This document shows, piece by piece, positions 7,499 to 14,908 of a stretch of DNA of 64,000 nt; the first letter of the stretch is position 1; every line of letters begins with the position of its first letter. The notes under the pieces were generated by a model. That model was not told the origin of the DNA and did no database searches. It saw nothing but the letters and a program-made list of their open reading frames with translations. The position numbers were made by a program, and so were the translations under genes. This stretch comes from a virus. Where the stretch lies: the IMG/VR virus record IMGVR_UViG_3300017917_001123, positions 62,001 through 126,000 of that record. One strand, 5' to 3'.

Positions 7499-8026
7499 AT
7501 GAAAAGAGATTATACTATTGGCACCGCAGAAGACATTACGTTTTTTACCGGAGTAGAAGTCGAAAAAACTCCTGCTTTTGGTAAACGTACTTTGTTTGTT
7601 GTAGGTCTACAGGACCCGCATATTATCATTCATCTTGCCAAAGATAATAATTGCGACCATATCTATTTTGGTGCTAACCAAAGTTTTCCTAAACTCGAAG
7701 TAAATGATGCCAGCAATTGGCGAGAATGGGAAGATATGATTGTCGATTGTATCGAAGCAGGCTTCTTGTGTACGCTAGATCTTGATGTTTCACAAGTAGA
7801 GGGCCTGGTAGAAGGGCGTCTGGTAGAATACCGAAACTTTATTCCGCAAATTTCGGTGAAAGTGCCCTATTTACAACAGCTAGGATATAATGCTACAATT
7901 AAGCTAGACGACATTGATTTTAACGCAACTAATCATGGCGTTTGGTGTCATATGCTTCACGATCTAACTAAGCGTAAAAACTTTACAAGCTGGAATGAAT
8001 ACGGTAAGGATGAAATTATCAAATGA
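7499..8026 (+). CDS. Conserved hypothetical protein in the DNA-modification operon
   Basis: A 175-residue protein starting one base after the oxygenase gene and overlapping the QueD-like gene by four bases (ATGA). It shows alternating hydrophobic strands and helices (TLFVVGLQ, HIYFGANQSFP, FLCTLDLDVS, PQISVKVPY, ATIKLDDIDF), suggesting an alpha/beta fold, and three scattered Cys residues (in NNCDHIY, VDCIEAGFLC and GVWCHML) that do not form a recognisable metal motif. I recall similar unannotated proteins in cyanophage-type genomes. Its position between DpdA/oxygenase and the QueD-like gene makes it a candidate partner of the base-modification pathway. No function can be assigned. Confidence 0.75.
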   Translation: MKRDYTIGTAEDITFFTGVEVEKTPAFGKRTLFVVGLQDPHIIIHLAKDNNCDHIYFGANQSFPKLEVNDASNWREWEDMIVDCIEAGFLCTLDLDVSQVEGLVEGRLVEYRNFIPQISVKVPYLQQLGYNATIKLDDIDFNATNHGVWCHMLHDLTKRKNFTSWNEYGKDEIIK

Positions 8027-8463
8027 GTCAAGAAAAAACACAAAGAGTTATGGATCAGGCCCAACGTCAAATCTGGGTAACCTTTCGCAAAGAAGGCATT
8101 CACAAATATCCTGCGGCCGCAACGGACCCCGCACTAGCAACCGGAGACGAATATGATGTTTCGTTCCTTGGTGTTCCTCATCGTCATATCTTCCATTTCC
8201 GGGTGTGGATTGATGTGTTCCACAATGACCGGGACATCGAATTCATCCAATTCAAACGTTGGCTCGAGAACCTGTATAATGGTCAAGGTGCCGTATTAGA
8301 ACTAAATTATAAGTCATGCGAGATGATCGCAGATGACTTATATCAGCAGATTACTTTGCGATATCCAGATCGCAACGTAAGCATTGAGGTAGCCGAGGAC
8401 GGCGAGAACGGATGCCTCATTCATTATAACCTTTCTCGCCCGTATCAAACTCTTTCTATTTAA
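8023..8463 (+). CDS. queD: QueD/6-pyruvoyltetrahydropterin synthase-like protein
   Basis: A 146-residue protein with the T-fold synthase pattern: a first His at 27 (EGIHKYP), an HxH pair at 53/55 (PHRHIFHFRVWIDVF, as in HGHxxxxxV), a helix SCEMIADDLYQQI (compare the TSENLAxxIxxxL helix of QueD) and a late Glu122 (VSIEVAEDG). Three His could bind zinc. The catalytic Cys expected just before the HxH pair is missing; the only candidate is Cys99. QueD converts dihydroneopterin triphosphate to 6-carboxytetrahydropterin, the QueE substrate. FolE and QueE in the same gene cluster support the call. The active-site change leaves the activity uncertain. Confidence 0.6.
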   Translation: MSQEKTQRVMDQAQRQIWVTFRKEGIHKYPAAATDPALATGDEYDVSFLGVPHRHIFHFRVWIDVFHNDRDIEFIQFKRWLENLYNGQGAVLELNYKSCEMIADDLYQQITLRYPDRNVSIEVAEDGENGCLIHYNLSRPYQTLSI

Positions 8464-8474
8464 AGGAAAAGAAA

Positions 8475-8699
8475 ATGTCGCAACCAAAGTGGCTCGACAA
8501 ATATCTGGTTATGAAACCAGAAGTCAACAAGATCTTCGACGATCTTGAAGCATGGCACGATCATTGCCGTTTTGAAATGATCAACTTCAATCCGGCAGAC
8601 TTGTACAAGTCTAGGGAGTACAAGGAGTTTGCCAATAAGGGCAAGCGCCGTTTCCACAACTACAACGGATCGAAGCCATACCGTAAATTCAACCAATGA
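8475..8699 (+). CDS. Small basic conserved hypothetical protein
   Basis: A 74-residue protein starting after a good AAAGGAA ribosome-binding site and overlapping the glycosyltransferase start (ATGA). The N-terminal half is acidic and helical (PEVNKIFDDLEAWHDHCRFE), the C-terminal half strongly basic (YKEFANKGKRRFHNYNGSK). Similar short proteins occur in marine T4-like phages. No domain is recognised. The basic tail may bind nucleic acid (inference). Confidence 0.7.
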   Translation: MSQPKWLDKYLVMKPEVNKIFDDLEAWHDHCRFEMINFNPADLYKSREYKEFANKGKRRFHNYNGSKPYRKFNQ

Positions 8700-9778
8700 C
8701 AGTATTCTTAGTAGACTTAGAAGCTGTTGAAACTAGGTACACTGGTCAGTGGAAGACTTGGGTACCTAGTCTTCTTAAAAAGGCGGGACACGATGTCACA
8801 GTTATCTCTGGACCTACTGACATTCCTAACAGTACCACTCCTGGTGCTTTTCTCAATTTTGGTGGTACAAATATATACAAAGCGAGACAAGTTGAGGAAT
8901 TTAGTAGGCTATTTTGCGCCGGAACAGTTAAGCCTGGCGATCATTTTCTGTTTACTGATGCTTGGCATCCTGGCATCACGAATCTAAAATACATGAGCGA
9001 GCTTCTTAACATACCTGTTAAGATTCACGCATTATGGCATGCTGGTAGTTACGATCCTCAAGACTTCCTAGGTCGTCTAATCGGAGATGCTCCTTGGGTT
9101 AGACACGCCGAAAAGAGTTTCTTCGAGTCAATCGATCACAACTATTTTGCTACAGACTTTCACATCGACATGTTCTTACATAATCTGCTCGACTTAGGTC
9201 GTTTTGCAGATAAAGAAATTGTCTTTGAAATGTTCAATACAGGAAAGATTGTACGTACTGGATGGCCAATGGAATATATGGAAGATACACTCTTAGACTA
9301 TAAAAATATGCCTAAGCGTGATTTGATTCTATTCCCGCATCGTATAGCACCCGAGAAGCAAGTTGAGATTTTTAGAGATCTCAAAGAACAGCTACCACAA
9401 TACGAATTTATTGTGTGTCAGGATCAACAGCTAACAAAGAATGAGTATCATAATTTGTTAGGCGAGTCGAAGTTGGTATTCAGTGCGAACTTACAAGAAA
9501 CCCTAGGTATTAGTTGGTACGAAGGTGCCATTGTAGATGCTATTCCTATGGTTCCAGATCGTCTAAGCTATTCAGAAATGGCATTTGATACATTTAAGTA
9601 TCCTAGTGAATGGACTGAAAGTTATGACGCCTATCTCAAACATAGACAAGAAATCTGCTTTAAGATAATCCAGTATATGGACAATTACGATCATATGTTA
9701 CCTATGCTTCGTAAGCAGACAGCTTATCTAACAGAAAACTTTTTTAGTGCTACAAAACTATTGGAAAATATAAAATGA
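8696..9778 (+). CDS. GT-B-type glycosyltransferase
   Basis: A 360-residue protein with the two-Rossmann GT-B plan. The N-terminal half includes an acceptor domain start (VPSLLKKAGHDVTVISGP). The C-terminal half has the donor-binding strand DLILFPHRIAPEKQVEIF (compare GRL-PEKG of GT4 enzymes) and a late acidic segment LQETLGISWYEGAIVDAIPMVPDR corresponding to the ExxGxxxxEAxxxGxPxV signature, with Asp in place of Gly. It would transfer a sugar from an activated nucleotide. The next gene makes a nucleotide-uronic acid, so the donor could be its product. The acceptor (DNA base, virion or host surface) is unknown. Confidence 0.75.
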   Translation: MTVFLVDLEAVETRYTGQWKTWVPSLLKKAGHDVTVISGPTDIPNSTTPGAFLNFGGTNIYKARQVEEFSRLFCAGTVKPGDHFLFTDAWHPGITNLKYMSELLNIPVKIHALWHAGSYDPQDFLGRLIGDAPWVRHAEKSFFESIDHNYFATDFHIDMFLHNLLDLGRFADKEIVFEMFNTGKIVRTGWPMEYMEDTLLDYKNMPKRDLILFPHRIAPEKQVEIFRDLKEQLPQYEFIVCQDQQLTKNEYHNLLGESKLVFSANLQETLGISWYEGAIVDAIPMVPDRLSYSEMAFDTFKYPSEWTESYDAYLKHRQEICFKIIQYMDNYDHMLPMLRKQTAYLTENFFSATKLLENIK

Positions 9779-10557
9779 AGATTGGAATCGTCGGCGCCGG
9801 ATTTGTAGGTGGCGCAGTTAAAAATGCCTACGATACGTTTCAAGTACCTGTTTTGGTACACGATCCTGTTAAAGGATTTGTTGCCAGCTGGGAAGAACTT
9901 AAAACCTGTGATGGCGTTTATGTCTGCGTCCCTAGTCCCACTTCCGATACCGGCGAGTGCGATACAAGTATCTTAGAAGATGTTCTTAAAAATCTAGCAG
10001 GTATGGAAGGTGTTATTATTAGTAAAGTAACAGCACCTCCGGGTGTTTATTCTAAACTACAAGTAATCTACCCTAATCTAGTTCACGCACCAGAGTTTCT
10101 TGTTGCGGCAACTGCTAACGAAGATTATATCAATGGTACTTTTGCCTACATCGGCGGTGCTGAAGAATATTGTCAAAAGGCTGAAGCAGTTATCCGTGCT
10201 AGCCAACCAAGTTTGACAGATGTTACTTACTGTACCATTACCGAAGCAAGCCTAGCAAAATACACCATTAACAGTTTCCTAGCTACTAAGGTTGTGTTTA
10301 TGAATCAAATTTATGATCTAGCACAGCAACTAGGTGTAAACTTTAACTCGCTAACCAACATGCTTCTAAGCGAAAAGCGTTTTGGCAACAGTCACATGCG
10401 TGTTCCTGGTCCAGACGGAAGCAGAGGTTTTGGCGGAGCATGTTTTCCTAAAGATACTGCCGCACTAGTCTATGAAGCAGAAAGAGCAGGAGTTGATTTT
10501 TCCTTACTTAAGAGTGCTATCAGTGCTAATAAAAAGCTACGCGGCCTTGACAAGTAA
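9775..10557 (+). CDS. Short UDP-glucose/GDP-mannose dehydrogenase-like protein
   Basis: A 260-residue NAD-dependent nucleotide-sugar dehydrogenase. The N-terminus has the Rossmann motif GIVGAGFVGGAV; the centre has the family stretch TEASLAKYTINSFLATKVVFMNQIYDL; the catalytic Cys lies in GFGGACFPKDTAAL. It stops soon after this, so the C-terminal nucleotide-sugar-binding domain of typical 390-440-residue enzymes is missing. It may work as a trimmed dimeric form or use another protein for that part. It overlaps the glycosyltransferase stop by four bases (ATGA). The folE promoter -35 box lies inside its last codons. Confidence 0.85.
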   Translation: MKIGIVGAGFVGGAVKNAYDTFQVPVLVHDPVKGFVASWEELKTCDGVYVCVPSPTSDTGECDTSILEDVLKNLAGMEGVIISKVTAPPGVYSKLQVIYPNLVHAPEFLVAATANEDYINGTFAYIGGAEEYCQKAEAVIRASQPSLTDVTYCTITEASLAKYTINSFLATKVVFMNQIYDLAQQLGVNFNSLTNMLLSEKRFGNSHMRVPGPDGSRGFGGACFPKDTAALVYEAERAGVDFSLLKSAISANKKLRGLDK

Positions 10558-10576
10558 ACCTAAATATTAGTATAAT
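10547..10576 (+). promoter_or_regulatory. Sigma70-type promoter for folE
   Basis: TTGACA (10547-10552) inside the end of the dehydrogenase gene, an 18-base spacer, and TATAAT (10571-10576). The leader carries a CGGAG ribosome-binding site before the ATG at 10616. CTAAATA (10560-10566) within the spacer also resembles a phage late box. Confidence 0.82.
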
Positions 10577-10615
10577 AACATATGGCAATCCTCTGCCTTA
10601 ACATCGGAGTATTAA

Positions 10616-11311
10616 ATGAGTGAAAAAAATTTAGCGCAAGCAATTAGAGAAAACATGAGACGCAACGGAAAGCGTTTCTGGGCTGGCGACAATATCAGCG
10701 AATACGTAGACGAAAATGTTCTCCCCGAACTGGTAGACGAAGCAACAGAAGCGTTTGAAAAAGTGTTGGATGCGTTGTTAATTGATCGCGAAACAGATCC
10801 TAATAGTAAGGGCACAGCACGTAGACTGGCCAAAATGTACTTTAACGAAATAATGGCAGGAAGATATGCCCCAGCACCAGACGCAACAAGTTTCCCTAAC
10901 GATTCGGAGGACCGCTACGAAGGTATGTTGGTTGTTCGCAGTGAGCTTCGCAGTATGTGTAGCCATCATCACCAACCCGTTACTGGTGTTGCCTATATTG
11001 GTATTATTGCGGCTCAACACCTCATTGGCCTCTCTAAGTACACAAGGATTGCCCAATGGTGCGCCCGACGTGGTACTCTCCAGGAGGAACTTGCTAATGA
11101 TATTGCTCGCGAGATCGCCAAAGCCACAGGAGCAAAAGACCTAGGAGTTTATATTCAAGCCACGCATGGTTGCTGTGAAAATCGTGGCATTATGGCACAT
11201 AGTTCTTTAACACAAACAACTGTATTACGTGGTGCGTTTAAAGATGATCCAGGCACAAAGAAGGAATTCTTTGACAACATTAAACTCCAACAAGAGTTTG
11301 CTCCAAGATAA
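10616..11311 (+). CDS. folE: GTP cyclohydrolase I
   Basis: A 231-residue FolE. The zinc ligands are visible: Cys115 and His118 in MCSHHHQPVTG (usual form CEHHxxP) and Cys186 in HGCCENRG (usual form HxCxxxRG). The RIAQWCARRGTLQEELANDI helix follows the family. It converts GTP to dihydroneopterin triphosphate, the entry step for both folate and 7-deazaguanine (QueD, QueE) synthesis. In this phage, with QueE and a DpdA-like enzyme nearby, DNA base modification is the likelier purpose. It has its own sigma70 promoter, so it heads a new transcription unit inside the accessory operon. Confidence 0.95.
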   Translation: MSEKNLAQAIRENMRRNGKRFWAGDNISEYVDENVLPELVDEATEAFEKVLDALLIDRETDPNSKGTARRLAKMYFNEIMAGRYAPAPDATSFPNDSEDRYEGMLVVRSELRSMCSHHHQPVTGVAYIGIIAAQHLIGLSKYTRIAQWCARRGTLQEELANDIAREIAKATGAKDLGVYIQATHGCCENRGIMAHSSLTQTTVLRGAFKDDPGTKKEFFDNIKLQQEFAPR

Positions 11312-11324
11312 GAAAGGAACTATT

Positions 11325-11711
11325 ATGGGCGAAACAGGATACGCAGTAGAAGCAGAAGCATATATTCCAGAACAAAAGAAAAAGAAAAAGGGAAACTTTA
11401 TCTCACGTTGGATGCTTAAGGCTCTAAAGAGCGCAGTAGCAGAAGAACAACAACAAGAAAAAGAAAGAGCCGCAATGAATCAAATTAAAATGCCACGAAG
11501 CATCGGTACTATCCAAAGTGGTCCATCTTTAGATAGCGATAAGGGAATTCGCTTCCAAGTATATAAAGCACAAGGCGGATTTGTTGTTGAAACTAACTCC
11601 TACGATAGAACTAGAGATCGTCATTTTAGCAGTCTTCATATTGTTGGCGACGATGAAAAGTTTGGTGATAAAATTGAAAAAATTATCACCATGGAGGCAC
11701 TTAAACAGTGA
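11325..11711 (+). CDS. Conserved hypothetical protein
   Basis: A 128-residue protein starting at 11325 after AAAGGAAC; a longer in-frame start at 11229 would overlap folE by more than 80 bases and has no ribosome-binding site. The N-terminus carries a Lys-rich tract (EQKKKKKGNF), an amphipathic helix and a Gln/Glu-rich segment. The C-terminal half (GIRFQVYKAQGGFVVETNSY, then IEKIITMEALK) looks like a small beta-rich domain conserved among marine T4-like phages. Function unknown. Its stop overlaps the GTG of the next gene. Confidence 0.7.
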   Translation: MGETGYAVEAEAYIPEQKKKKKGNFISRWMLKALKSAVAEEQQQEKERAAMNQIKMPRSIGTIQSGPSLDSDKGIRFQVYKAQGGFVVETNSYDRTRDRHFSSLHIVGDDEKFGDKIEKIITMEALKQ

Positions 11712-11929
11712 ACCCAGATAGCGTTATGTACGAAATGTTTGACGGATACGTTACTATGTCGTCCGTTGATGCTCAACATGAGTGGATGAACCGATATCGT
11801 ATTGACGCTATCCGGATGGGCCGTATGTGTGAAAAGTTCCCAGCTTTACAAAAGTCATGGGACGATTTTAAATTAATCTACGAAATTTGCCGGAGTCAAG
11901 ATGACATCGATCGACAAACTCATAATTAA
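11708..11929 (+). CDS. Small conserved hypothetical protein
   Basis: A 73-residue, mostly helical protein (EWMNRYRIDAIRMGRMCEKFPALQKSW segment). I start it at the GTG overlapping the previous stop codon (GTGA), because GGAGG lies about 10 bases upstream; the later ATG at 11726 has no ribosome-binding site. Its end overlaps the phosphoribosyltransferase start by 29 bases. No family is recognised. Confidence 0.6.
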   Translation: MNPDSVMYEMFDGYVTMSSVDAQHEWMNRYRIDAIRMGRMCEKFPALQKSWDDFKLIYEICRSQDDIDRQTHN

Positions 11930-12458
11930 CCAATCTCACTTTAACAGTCTTGTAAGTAAAATTTGCAGAGACATTACTGTTAGTGGTTGGAGACCTGACT
12001 ACATTGTTGGAATTACACGGGGAGGTCTTCTCCCTGCTCTTATGATGAGTCACTACTTTAATGTCCCGTTACATACACTAAATGTAAGTCTACGAGATAA
12101 TACAAATATAGGACCTGAATCAAATTTATGGATGGCCGAGGATGCGTTCGGTTACGATAGCAATCCAGAAACTTCAATTAAATCTAACGCAGATCTTAAA
12201 AAGAAAATTCTTATAGTAGATGACATTAATGATAGCGGAGCAACACTTAACTGGATTATGAAGGATTGGCAGTCTGGATGTTTACCTAATCAAAACGACT
12301 GGAATTATATCTGGAATAATAATGTAAAGTTTGCTGTAATTGTTGATAACCTAGCTAGTAAGTGTGATGTTAAAATGGACTTTGTTGGCATGGAAGTTAA
12401 TAAAGCAGAAAAAGATGTATGGGTTGATTTCCCATACGAGGATTGGTGGACAAAATGA
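11901..12458 (+). CDS. Phosphoribosyltransferase (type I PRTase fold)
   Basis: A 185-residue protein with the PRPP-binding signature ILIVDDINDSGATL (two Asp then a Thr-type loop) and the upstream PPi loop DYIVGITRGGLLPALMM. This matches type I phosphoribosyltransferases acting on nucleobases with PRPP. The short hood leaves the base specificity open: xanthine/hypoxanthine-guanine is a reasonable guess from the ITRGGLxPA form. Because the phage makes or inserts modified guanines, base recycling is a possible role (inference). It overlaps both neighbours. Confidence 0.8.
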   Translation: MTSIDKLIINQSHFNSLVSKICRDITVSGWRPDYIVGITRGGLLPALMMSHYFNVPLHTLNVSLRDNTNIGPESNLWMAEDAFGYDSNPETSIKSNADLKKKILIVDDINDSGATLNWIMKDWQSGCLPNQNDWNYIWNNNVKFAVIVDNLASKCDVKMDFVGMEVNKAEKDVWVDFPYEDWWTK

Positions 12459-12658
12459 AATTAGTAAGACCCGGAACACGATGGTGGGATGGCACAAATA
12501 AAAGGTTTCTCGTACTCGCTGTAGTCGAAACAGACGATGGACATACATGGGTACATTACAGAGAAGACAAAGGAATAAAAACTCCAGCAACGGACTGTAA
12601 AGAATATAGCTGTTACATTGAGAGTTTTGAACAAAGATTTAGAAGCTTACCAGAATGA
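12455..12658 (+). CDS. Small conserved hypothetical protein
   Basis: A 67-residue protein starting at the ATG that overlaps the PRTase stop codon (ATGA), 12 bases after GAGG; an in-frame ATG at 12443 is immediately next to that GAGG and so is unlikely. MKLVRPGTRWWDG followed by alternating strands (RFLVLAVVETDDGHTWVHYRED) and a CKEYSCYIESFEQRF tail suggests a compact beta-barrel-like domain. Similar proteins occur in cyanophage-type genomes. Function unknown. Its stop overlaps the next start. Confidence 0.65.
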   Translation: MKLVRPGTRWWDGTNKRFLVLAVVETDDGHTWVHYREDKGIKTPATDCKEYSCYIESFEQRFRSLPE

Positions 12659-13026
12659 CAAGATTAGAAGGATTCGTACAAAAGGGTTGGGGACACGAAT
12701 TAATTTGGTGTACCACTGACAAATACTGTGGCAAACTTTTGAAATTTAACAAAGGTGCCAAATTCAGTATGCACTTCCATGCTGAAAAAGATGAGACTTG
12801 GTTTGTCCTAGATGGCAAGTTCGAAGTGAAGTTTATCGACACTAAAGACGCACATCAAGGAAGCGCAATTCTTAATCCAGGTGATACGTGGCATAATCCG
12901 CCACTATTCCCACATCAAGTTATTTGTCTAGAAGAAGGTACTATCATCGAAGTTAGTACGCCCGATTCAATTCAAGACAACTATCGAGTAATGCCCGGAG
13001 ATAGTCAACGTGAGAGTAATGGTTAA
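12655..13026 (+). CDS. Cupin-domain protein, mannose-6-phosphate isomerase type II-like
   Basis: A 123-residue single cupin: KGWGHELIW opening, cupin motif 1 FSMHFHAEKDETWFVLDG (His, His, Glu metal ligands) and motif 2 LNPGDTWHNPPLFPHQV. The KGWGHE... K..LxxxxGxxxSxxxHxxxxE layout is that of type II phosphomannose isomerase / ManC C-terminal cupins and sugar epimerases. In an operon with heptose kinase and adenylyltransferase genes, a sugar-phosphate isomerase or epimerase role is likely. Starts ATGA-overlapped and overlaps the next gene by 17 bases. Confidence 0.75.
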   Translation: MTRLEGFVQKGWGHELIWCTTDKYCGKLLKFNKGAKFSMHFHAEKDETWFVLDGKFEVKFIDTKDAHQGSAILNPGDTWHNPPLFPHQVICLEEGTIIEVSTPDSIQDNYRVMPGDSQRESNG

Positions 13027-13411
13027 CGGCACCTTTGATATTGTCCATAGAGGACATATCGAACTACTAAACTACGCAAAAAGTCAAGGCGATTTTTTGC
13101 TAGTTGCCATTGATACAGATCGTAGAGTTAAAGAACTCAAAGGAGAAAAACGTCCTATTAATAATCAATGGGACAGGTGGTTTTTGCTTGATAACCTACG
13201 AGCTGTAGATACTGTTAGATTTTTTGATAGTAAAGAAGAGCTAATAGAGATAATGAAAGAATACAAACCAGATGTCTACGTTAAGGGCGGGGATTGGAAA
13301 CGAGACAAGCCTGGTACAGCAGAACAATATTGTGATAAAGTAATTTACTATGACAGAGTCGGTTCATATTCAACAACCAAAACCATTGACGATATTATTA
13401 ATCGGGGATGA
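13010..13411 (+). CDS. Heptose-1-phosphate adenylyltransferase-like nucleotidyltransferase (HldE C-domain)
   Basis: A 133-residue cytidylyltransferase-fold protein: VNGTFDIVHRGHIELLNYAK contains the HxGH nucleotide motif, VAIDTDRRVKELKGEKRPI the RfaE-type continuation, and VYVKGGDWKRD the late K-G-G-D. This corresponds to the C-terminal domain of bacterial HldE (RfaE), which adenylates D-glycero-beta-D-manno-heptose 1-phosphate. Start is GTG at 13010, nine bases after GGAG; ATG at 13019 is an alternative. The kinase half is the next gene, overlapping by 62 bases in another frame, so the bacterial fusion is here split and in reverse order. Confidence 0.85.
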   Translation: MRVMVNGTFDIVHRGHIELLNYAKSQGDFLLVAIDTDRRVKELKGEKRPINNQWDRWFLLDNLRAVDTVRFFDSKEELIEIMKEYKPDVYVKGGDWKRDKPGTAEQYCDKVIYYDRVGSYSTTKTIDDIINRG

Positions 13412-14120
13412 TTGCCTCGACGTCTACCAATTCGGTAGCGTAGATCGCATTTCGCCCGAGGCGCCTGTTCCCGTCTTTAAGTACGGGCGGAATGAAACTG
13501 TAGGCGGAATGGCACGTAACGTGAAGCGCAATCTAGAAGAACTAGGTTGTATTGTTACTTACATGTGCGGACAAACAAGTGTTAAGACACGCCTTATCGA
13601 CCAAAGATCAAAACAACATGTTCTCCGCGTAGACAACGACAATCGCAGTCAACCCCTATTATTTGAAGACATTCCATTCAACCTAAATAGTGCTAATCTA
13701 GATGCTATTGTAGTGTCTGACTATGACAAAGGTTATGTTAGTTACGAACTAATCGAAAAACTAATTGCTAATTTTAAAGGACCTGTATTTGTTGATACAA
13801 AGAAAACAGACTTAAAGCGATTAGAAGGCGCATACATTAAAATCAATGAGCTCGAGTATAGTAAATTGATTACTAAATGCTCAGGAATTATTGTTACACT
13901 AGGAGAAAAGGGTGCTCGTTACAACGACGTAATTGTGCCGGCTCCTAAGGTAGAAGTTAGTGATGTTTGCGGAGCAGGAGATACCTTTTTATCTGCTCTC
14001 ACATATAGATATTGCCTAAGTAAAGATATTATAGATGCTATGGAATTTGCGGTTAAGGCAAGCTCTATAACAGTACAGCATCTAGGAAATTACGCACCAG
14101 CGTTAGGAGAATTAAAATGA
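13350..14120 (+). CDS. PfkB-family heptose-7-phosphate kinase-like protein (HldE N-domain)
   Basis: A 256-residue ribokinase-fold protein. ILLIGDDCLDVYQFGSVDRI and SPEAPVPVFK match the HldE kinase start, VGGMARNVKRNL is the GG-N substrate motif, DAIVVSDYDKGYVS and VFVDTKKTDLKRLEGAYIKINELE follow the family, and VCGAGDTFLSAL holds the catalytic GAGD. HldE kinase phosphorylates heptose 7-phosphate at C1. At 256 residues it is shorter than the bacterial domain of about 320. It overlaps the adenylyltransferase by 62 bases; TTG at 13386 is a possible shorter start. Together the pair could supply ADP- or other NDP-heptose for host LPS change or decoration. Confidence 0.83.
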   Translation: MTESVHIQQPKPLTILLIGDDCLDVYQFGSVDRISPEAPVPVFKYGRNETVGGMARNVKRNLEELGCIVTYMCGQTSVKTRLIDQRSKQHVLRVDNDNRSQPLLFEDIPFNLNSANLDAIVVSDYDKGYVSYELIEKLIANFKGPVFVDTKKTDLKRLEGAYIKINELEYSKLITKCSGIIVTLGEKGARYNDVIVPAPKVEVSDVCGAGDTFLSALTYRYCLSKDIIDAMEFAVKASSITVQHLGNYAPALGELK

Positions 14121-14446
14121 AATTTGGTGGATGGGATGTAGGCGGAAAAGTTGTTAAACAAAGTGACGTCTACACAGTAAAAGATAATACAGCATTAAAA
14201 AATTTAATCGTTAGTTCAACAACACTACATCCGGGCAAGAGTACATCCGGGCATAGCCACGCAGGCCAAGAAGAAGTTTATCAATTTATTCGAGGCCAAG
14301 GAAAGATGACTTTAGATAATGAGACCTTTAATGTCTACCCAGGTGATGTAGTGTTAATTCAAGACGGGGTGTTTCATCGTGTTCATAACACCGGACATGA
14401 AGACATGTACTTTGTTTGTGTTTTTGATGGGAAGAGGAATCACTAA
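14117..14446 (+). CDS. Cupin-domain protein
   Basis: A 109-residue single cupin, ATGA-overlapped with the kinase gene. Motif 1 GHSHAGQEEVYQFIRGQG gives two His and a Glu, motif 2 YPGDVVLIQDGVFHRVHN gives the last His. The LHPGKSTSGHSHAGQEEVYQF form is common in sugar isomerases, epimerases and small sensory cupins. Context (heptose genes upstream, HIT protein downstream) suggests nucleotide-sugar metabolism. Substrate unknown. The stop overlaps the HIT start (TAATG). Confidence 0.78.
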   Translation: MKFGGWDVGGKVVKQSDVYTVKDNTALKNLIVSSTTLHPGKSTSGHSHAGQEEVYQFIRGQGKMTLDNETFNVYPGDVVLIQDGVFHRVHNTGHEDMYFVCVFDGKRNH

Positions 14447-14856
14447 TGTTTAAACAAGACAATCATATTTTTAAAGGCATACCGGACGATATCGAGGATA
14501 GCAAGGCTCCGTGGACTGAACTTATTGCTGAAGACTATCATGTAAAAGTTTTCAAAGACAAATATCCCTGTACGCCCGGGCACTTGTTGTACGTGCCTAA
14601 ATATAACACCTTAGGAGTTTTAAGCGATGCGTTTGAAGATGCTGTTAGATACGGTAAGACAATGGTGGAAGCCGGAGAATGGGACGGTTTCAATGTTGGA
14701 CTTAACTATGGCGAAAGCGCAGGTCAAACTGTGCCTTGGCCTCATATTCATCTTATCCCGCGCAGAAACGGCGACGTCAAAGATCCGATCGGCGGTGTTC
14801 GAAACACGATCCCGGGCAAAGGAAACTATCGCTCTCCGGACTATTCAAACGATTAA
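14446..14856 (+). CDS. HIT-family nucleotide hydrolase/transferase
   Basis: A 136-residue histidine-triad protein: KDKYPCTPGHLLYVPK is the family entry, GLNYGESAGQTVPWPHIHLIPRRNGD contains the triad region in the form HIHLIP preceded by PW, so the first His of HxHxH is replaced by Pro-His spacing (visible His residues in PHIHLI). HIT proteins cleave or exchange nucleotidyl groups, e.g. AMP from adenylated compounds. Behind an adenylyltransferase it could recycle NMP-sugar products (inference). Overlaps the upstream cupin. Confidence 0.82.
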   Translation: MFKQDNHIFKGIPDDIEDSKAPWTELIAEDYHVKVFKDKYPCTPGHLLYVPKYNTLGVLSDAFEDAVRYGKTMVEAGEWDGFNVGLNYGESAGQTVPWPHIHLIPRRNGDVKDPIGGVRNTIPGKGNYRSPDYSND

Positions 14857-14908
14857 ACCAGCAACTTTTACTTATAACACAAGTGGAAATATTGGAATAG
14901 GAAACACC

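Noticed and set aside
11901-12458. The phosphoribosyltransferase as a possible missing QueC.
   Set aside because: QueC needs an N-terminal PP-loop SGGxDS and a Cys4 zinc site; this protein has the PRPP-binding DDINDSGAT motif instead.
14627-14908. Long upstream extension of the 14909 gene across the HIT gene.
   Set aside because: It lies wholly in the +1-shifted frame of a convincing HIT protein and has no start signal; the sequence looks like shadow translation.
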